Assembly: GCA_031260865.1 (NCBI GenBank)
Contig: JAISKQ010000269.1
Location: 1-9,971 of the forward strand
Reading direction: 5' to 3'
DNA: 9,971 nt
Source of the DNA: Prevotella sp.
Lineage (GTDB): Bacteria > Bacteroidota > Bacteroidia > Bacteroidales > Dysgonomonadaceae
The position numbers and the translations under genes are program-made. Positions 6,482 through 9,971 of the stretch are shown piece by piece. Numbering within the stretch: position 1 is the first letter of the stretch; every line of letters begins with the position of its first letter. A model generated the notes under the pieces. It worked only from the letters and a program-made list of their open reading frames with translations, was not told the origin of the DNA and did no database searches.

Positions 6482-6502
6482 GTACTATGCAATACATAGT
6501 AC
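6482..6502. promoter_or_regulatory. 21-bp interrupted palindrome, likely PadR operator
   Basis: The arms GTACTATG (6482-6489) and CATAGTAC (6495-6502) are perfect reverse complements around CAATA. The site starts 13 bp upstream of the -7 element and so covers the -33 region of the promoter, where a bound protein would block RNA polymerase. Size and symmetry suit a dimeric winged-helix repressor such as the PadR protein in this operon. Binding is inferred. Confidence 0.6.
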
Positions 6503-6523
6503 AATACACCATAAGACTATATA

Positions 6524-6545
6524 CTTATAATATATTAATTATAAG
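6524..6545. other. AT-rich hairpin between nhaC and the pspC operon
   Basis: CTTATAAT (6524-6531) and ATTATAAG (6538-6545) form an 8-bp stem with a 6-nt loop. It lies 115 bp past the nhaC stop and 22 bp upstream of the 21-bp palindrome. It is too AT-rich and lacks the T-tract for a convincing terminator; it may be a second protein-binding site or chance. Confidence 0.3.
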
Positions 6546-6659
6546 CAATTTAACGCAAAAATAAAATTAAATATTTAACTTTAATTAACCATAATAGCCT
6601 TTATAAAGGTGCAATTAAAGTAATATACCGGAGTCTAAATACATAAAGTTATAGCGATT

Positions 6660-7964
6660 TTACACATATTTTCGGGGGTATCTGAAGATAATGGAAGCAA
6701 AAGCAGCCAACCCTATTAAAAACGGATAATATAAAAACGGAACTATCTCCATTGGATTTACCTTTGCCAAGCCTGCCGCGATAAGCAATTGCGCCCCATA
6801 AGGTATAAGACCTTGCACAAAACAGGAAAAGGTATCCAGCAAACTGGCAATCCTGCGTCCATCCAGATTAAACTTGCCGCTTATATTTTTAGCTATCGGT
6901 CCGCTTATAATCAAAGCGATCGTATTGTTTGCCGTACATAAGTTTGTAAATGAAACCAGACCCGCGATTGATAATTCGGCGGAACGCTTTGACTTTATGT
7001 TGCGCGTCATCTTTTCTATCAACCAATCAATGCCGCCATTGAAACGAATCAATTCAAACATACCGCCCGCCATCAAAGAAACAATAATCAGTTCGCCCAT
7101 ATCCACAACGATACCGTTACTCATCGCCTTAGTCCATTCCCAAATGCCGAAGCCTCCGGTAAAAAGACCGATAATACCCGACAGAATAATACCCAAAGCC
7201 AATACCGCCATTACATCCAAACCGGCTAAAGCGACTGCCAACACAGCTACATAAGGAACAACTTTTAGCCATTCCACCTGATCTGCCGAAACCTGAGCGC
7301 CGCCGGTCAACGACAAACCCTGATAAATATAAATGCCAAGAACCACAAGTACCATAGGAAGGACAATGCGGATATTCATTTTGAACTTATCCTGCATCTC
7401 ACAACCCTGCGTACGCGTGGCTACAATAGTTGTATCGGATATAAAGGACAGGTTGTCGCCAAACATAGCTCCACCGATAACAATACCCAATATCAGCGGA
7501 AGATCAATCCCGGCTTGGGATGAAACACCCACCGCGATAGGAGCGAGAGCGGCTATTGTACCCATTGAGGTACCCATCGACATGGATATAAAACACGCGG
7601 CGATGAAAATACTGGCGAGAATAGTCTGTTGAGGCAATAAGTACAGCATCATATTCACGGTGGCATCCACGGCTCCCATCGCCTTGGCGGTTCCGGCAAA
7701 TGCTCCCGCCAATATAAATATAACCACCATGAGCATTATCGTTTCGTTGGCTGCTCCCCGGCAAAATTGCGCGACTCTGTTTGATAACTTTCCGCCCTTG
7801 GAATAAAGGATGGCAGCTAATGACGCCGCCATAAACGCCACGGATATAGGCATCTGATACAAATCGCCTGTGCTTATAAACGTGAGGAGATAAAGCAAAA
7901 AGAAAACAGCCAAAGGCATTAATGCCCAACCTTTGGAATGATACCATTTTTTATACTTACTCAT
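6660..7964 (-). CDS. nhaC: NhaC-family Na+/H+ antiporter
   Basis: This is a complete 434-residue inner-membrane protein with about 10-12 hydrophobic segments across its whole length. Motifs typical of the family are visible: SMGTSMGTIAALAPIAVG (129-146), GGAMFGDNLSFISDTTIVATRTQG (164-187, with acidic D170 and D177), the second-half repeat FTNLCTANNTIALI (339-352), and IPYGAQ (387-392). Family members swap Na+ for H+ and help hold cytoplasmic pH and sodium levels. A few relatives carry organic substrates (such as malate/lactate exchange), which cannot be excluded. The length is slightly below the usual 450-480. The N-terminus MSKYKKWYHSKGWALMPL is basic and then hydrophobic, as expected for a cytoplasmic start. 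It has its own -7 element and probably its own transcript, although the glycosidase gene ends only 96 bp upstream. Confidence 0.9.
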   Translation of the reverse strand: MSKYKKWYHSKGWALMPLAVFFLLYLLTFISTGDLYQMPISVAFMAASLAAILYSKGGKLSNRVAQFCRGAANETIMLMVVIFILAGAFAGTAKAMGAVDATVNMMLYLLPQQTILASIFIAACFISMSMGTSMGTIAALAPIAVGVSSQAGIDLPLILGIVIGGAMFGDNLSFISDTTIVATRTQGCEMQDKFKMNIRIVLPMVLVVLGIYIYQGLSLTGGAQVSADQVEWLKVVPYVAVLAVALAGLDVMAVLALGIILSGIIGLFTGGFGIWEWTKAMSNGIVVDMGELIIVSLMAGGMFELIRFNGGIDWLIEKMTRNIKSKRSAELSIAGLVSFTNLCTANNTIALIISGPIAKNISGKFNLDGRRIASLLDTFSCFVQGLIPYGAQLLIAAGLAKVNPMEIVPFLYYPFLIGLAAFASIIFRYPRKYV

Positions 7965-7981
7965 TGATATATATTATAGTT

Positions 7982-7989
7982 CAAAAATA
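7982..7989 (-). promoter_or_regulatory. -7 element of nhaC
   Basis: On the minus strand this reads TATTTTTG, matching TAnnTTTG. It ends 17 bp before the ATG at 7964, so the leader would be only about 10 nt. No convincing -33 element is seen. Confidence 0.5.
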
Positions 7990-8012
7990 ATTATTTTCAG
8001 TCAATTATAAAC

Positions 8013-8032
8013 CCTCTCGATCTCCGAAGAGG
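8013..8032 (-). terminator. Candidate terminator of the GH9-CE4 gene
   Basis: On the minus strand CCTCTTCG and CGAGAGG pair around the loop GAGAT with one bulged base, followed by GTTTATAATT. It lies 28 bp past the stop at 8061 and before the nhaC promoter, where a terminator is expected. The T-tract is weak. Confidence 0.4.
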
Positions 8033-8060
8033 CTTCTTTGGAATTGAGGTGAAAAAGCGC

Positions 8061-9971
8061 TTAAAGACGCTCAAAGCGATACCCTTTCTTTTTCAAAGCC
8101 TTTATAATTTCATCAAGTCTGTTATATAATTTATCGGTACGGCTTTGGTCAGTTCCCGGATGAATAAGGATAATACATCCGTCCAATCCGTTTTTAGTCT
8201 CGTAGTTGTACAATAAATCGATAAGTTCCTGAGATGACCGATAATTCTTCATATCCGGAGTTGTATAGTCCGCGGCGGTACTCGTTCCCGGCGTATAATT
8301 AATAGTCGATTGCCCTAAAGCTTCAACAGTACGCACGCTCGCCTTATTATACCATTCGTAAGGAGGAAGATAATAGCCGAGTTCGTCAACATTGACGCCA
8401 AACTTTTTCAATTCATTCATGTTTTGCTTGAAATCGTCAATCAGACTATCTCTGCTAACCAACAACTCATTACGATTGCCCCATGGAGCATATAGCAGGT
8501 GCTTGTCGGAATGTCCTCCTACATAATGCCCCTTATTGATTATCTGTCTTATAATATCCTTGTGTTCATTCATTCGGAGACAATTTCCGGTTAGGAAAAA
8601 GGAGGCTATCGCTTTATTTTTGTCCAATGTTTTGAGAATGACCCGCATGCCTTCGAAAGCTGAATCCGCTGAAAATATAAGGTGGATTATTTTCCGGTCA
8701 TTATTCATCTGAACAATAGCTCCTTCGTTATCGTACGCGCAATTTATATCCTTTGCCGCGGCTTTACCTATTTTCTCCATTGTAGAGAGGTAAAAACTCA
8801 GTCCGGCTGTACCGTCCATCGTAGGTTCATTGGAAGAATAGTCGCCCGGATCATCGTGATATACGGCGGCTCCATTCTGAAACGGCGCGTATTCATCTTT
8901 ATATCTCAACCCTATCCCCCGCAATGTTTCATATCTCGCCTTTTCGATAGGCCCATCAACAAGCCCGCCGTAAGTAATGTCTTTCAGTAGTTGGGTCACA
9001 TAAGAATGCGTACGGGTTGGAGAATCTCCATGAAGAGGCAACCCGCTAATCATTGACGTGCCCCATGGATTGCATCCGAAAAGCCAATCGCGAAGCGCCG
9101 CTTCCATTTCCAAATAAGTATCGTCACCCGATGCCTGATGATATAAGCGGGCGTATGTTATAGCAGCCGTAACCAGATTATTGGAACACCATACAAAAGG
9201 TACTCCGTTCAGGAATGGGTCGTCAAATTCTTTTGCCCGTTTTGCCAGGCATTCAAGACCGCGTTTCATATAATCCCTGTATTTTTCACCAATCTCTTTA
9301 TCTGATGATTGGGCTAAGTAATAGTGTCCTATATTGACGAACGGATAGAATTGATAATGACGCGCGCGACCTAATTCCATCCACGGGGTTATTTCTTCCA
9401 ATTGTCCCCAATAGTCGGCGTCTTTCAGCCACGCTTTACTGCCTGTTAGGTTATATTCGGTAGCGGCGGCAAGCTCCATATCGTCCACCCAGTTATCCTC
9501 TTCATAAAAGTATGGAGACACCGTACAGGCTGTTTGATTATTTCCGGGATATTTCTTTCCGTAACGATAGGCAGGTTCTGACTTTTCGTTCAAAAGGCGA
9601 CTCAATTCAGGGTCAATATTTTTGAACACTTCAGCTCCCAACGCGAACGCCGATGCAAATTTGGCGGCGCTGGACGATACTCCGGTTGATCTGTTCTTAT
9701 ACTCACGCAAACCTTGCGGCTGCCCTGTAACCGGATATACAGGACGTCCTAACCCCGGTCCGTAACCATAATCCACAATATCTTGATTTGGCGCGCGCGT
9801 GCCGGCGTGATCCCTATCGTCAGCGATTTGATTGAACATCAATGTGGAATCAGGATTCATACGAATCATCCAATCCAATCCCCAACGAATTTCGTCCAAA
9901 ATATCGGGTATTCCGTTAGCTCCTTTTCTTCCGTTCGCGTCATATTCATCTTTGTATATCGTCTTATCCGG
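8061..9971 (-). CDS. GH9 glycosidase fused to a CE4-like polysaccharide deacetylase domain (5' end missing)
   Basis: The frame is open to the window edge, so the true start lies outside; the 636 residues seen are the C-terminal part. The TTG at 9899 is not a start: the upstream codons continue the conserved GANGIPDILDEIRWGLDWM. Counting from the edge, residues 1 to about 415 are a GH9 (alpha/alpha)6 catalytic domain. The evidence is IPDILDEIRWGLDW (21-34), CNPWGTSMISGLPLHG (300-315) with PTRTHS (318-323), and the second GH9 signature YHDDPGDYSSNEPT (371-384), whose E382 is the likely general acid. The DAGD-type nucleophile motif would lie upstream. Residues 426-636 are a polysaccharide-deacetylase (NodB-like) domain: IIHLIFSADSAFEG (428-441), HSDKH (487-491, the HSxxH metal motif), YLPPYEWY (534-541) and ILIHPG (601-606). 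The Asp-Asp of CE4 motif 1 is replaced by Ser-Ala-Asp and the Arg of motif 3 is absent. The protein is probably secreted and cuts beta-1,4 glucans or an amino-sugar polymer. Confidence 0.88.
   Translation of the reverse strand, partial: PDKTIYKDEYDANGRKGANGIPDILDEIRWGLDWMIRMNPDSTLMFNQIADDRDHAGTRAPNQDIVDYGYGPGLGRPVYPVTGQPQGLREYKNRSTGVSSSAAKFASAFALGAEVFKNIDPELSRLLNEKSEPAYRYGKKYPGNNQTACTVSPYFYEEDNWVDDMELAAATEYNLTGSKAWLKDADYWGQLEEITPWMELGRARHYQFYPFVNIGHYYLAQSSDKEIGEKYRDYMKRGLECLAKRAKEFDDPFLNGVPFVWCSNNLVTAAITYARLYHQASGDDTYLEMEAALRDWLFGCNPWGTSMISGLPLHGDSPTRTHSYVTQLLKDITYGGLVDGPIEKARYETLRGIGLRYKDEYAPFQNGAAVYHDDPGDYSSNEPTMDGTAGLSFYLSTMEKIGKAAAKDINCAYDNEGAIVQMNNDRKIIHLIFSADSAFEGMRVILKTLDKNKAIASFFLTGNCLRMNEHKDIIRQIINKGHYVGGHSDKHLLYAPWGNRNELLVSRDSLIDDFKQNMNELKKFGVNVDELGYYLPPYEWYNKASVRTVEALGQSTINYTPGTSTAADYTTPDMKNYRSSQELIDLLYNYETKNGLDGCIILIHPGTDQSRTDKLYNRLDEIIKALKKKGYRFERL

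Noticed and set aside
6402..6512. 37-residue N-terminal extension of the short PspC protein
   Set aside because: It would cover the -7 element and the palindrome. The paralogous long PspC protein starts at the point matching the ATG at 6401.
6598..6609. CCTTTATAAAGG as a terminator of nhaC
   Set aside because: The palindrome gives only a 4-bp stem with a tetraloop and has no T-tract on the minus strand.
7504..7947. 147-residue minus-strand open frame
   Set aside because: It overlaps nhaC entirely in another frame, and nhaC has clear family motifs. The overlapping product has no recognisable features.
9897..9899. TTG as start codon of the GH9-CE4 gene
   Set aside because: The frame stays open to the window edge, and the codons before it complete the conserved GH9 segment IPDILDEIRWGLDW, so translation begins further upstream.

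Overview
The window looks like a Bacteroidota chromosome, most likely order Bacteroidales. Three genes have a match to the TAnnTTTG -7 promoter element of that phylum just upstream. The gene content also fits: a DUF6140-like small protein, a PspC/PadR/PspC cluster, a secreted protein with a MKK...FAQ signal peptide, an NhaC antiporter and a GH9 glycosidase. No phage, transposase, CRISPR, rRNA or tRNA gene is visible. Every gene except the small one at 150-371 lies on the minus strand.

Left part (1-1428): a 70-bp imperfect palindrome of the short intergenic-repeat kind, then the one plus-strand gene (73 aa, DUF6140-like), then about 1 kb without a credible gene. That gap is built from repeats: a 111-bp segment present twice (one mismatch, 331 bp apart), a degenerate tandem unit between the two copies, four copies of GTTACTTTTGTCAC (each holding a -7-like TACTTTTG), and four tightly packed small hairpins at 1203-1294.

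Middle (1429-3709): a promoter, then a secreted protein with a BamE/SmpA-like C-terminal motif, then a U32-family protein with the four-cysteine pattern of the TrhP (YegQ) tRNA-hydroxylation group. The 49-bp gap suggests co-transcription. Next (3957-6502) comes a tight three-gene operon read as short PspC protein, PadR regulator, long PspC protein, with gaps of 9 and 12 bp. Its promoter carries a 21-bp perfect interrupted palindrome over the expected -33 region, which is a good candidate for a PadR operator and autoregulation of an envelope-stress-like module.

Right part (6660-9971): an NhaC-family Na+/H+ antiporter with its own -7 element, then the 3' portion of a large GH9 glycosidase fused to a C-terminal polysaccharide-deacetylase (CE4-like) domain. 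The CE4 domain keeps the HSxxH metal motif but lacks the usual Asp-Asp of motif 1. The gene runs off the right edge of the window. The most noteworthy items are this GH9-CE4 fusion, the PadR/PspC operon with its palindrome, and the repeat and hairpin mosaic at 660-1385.
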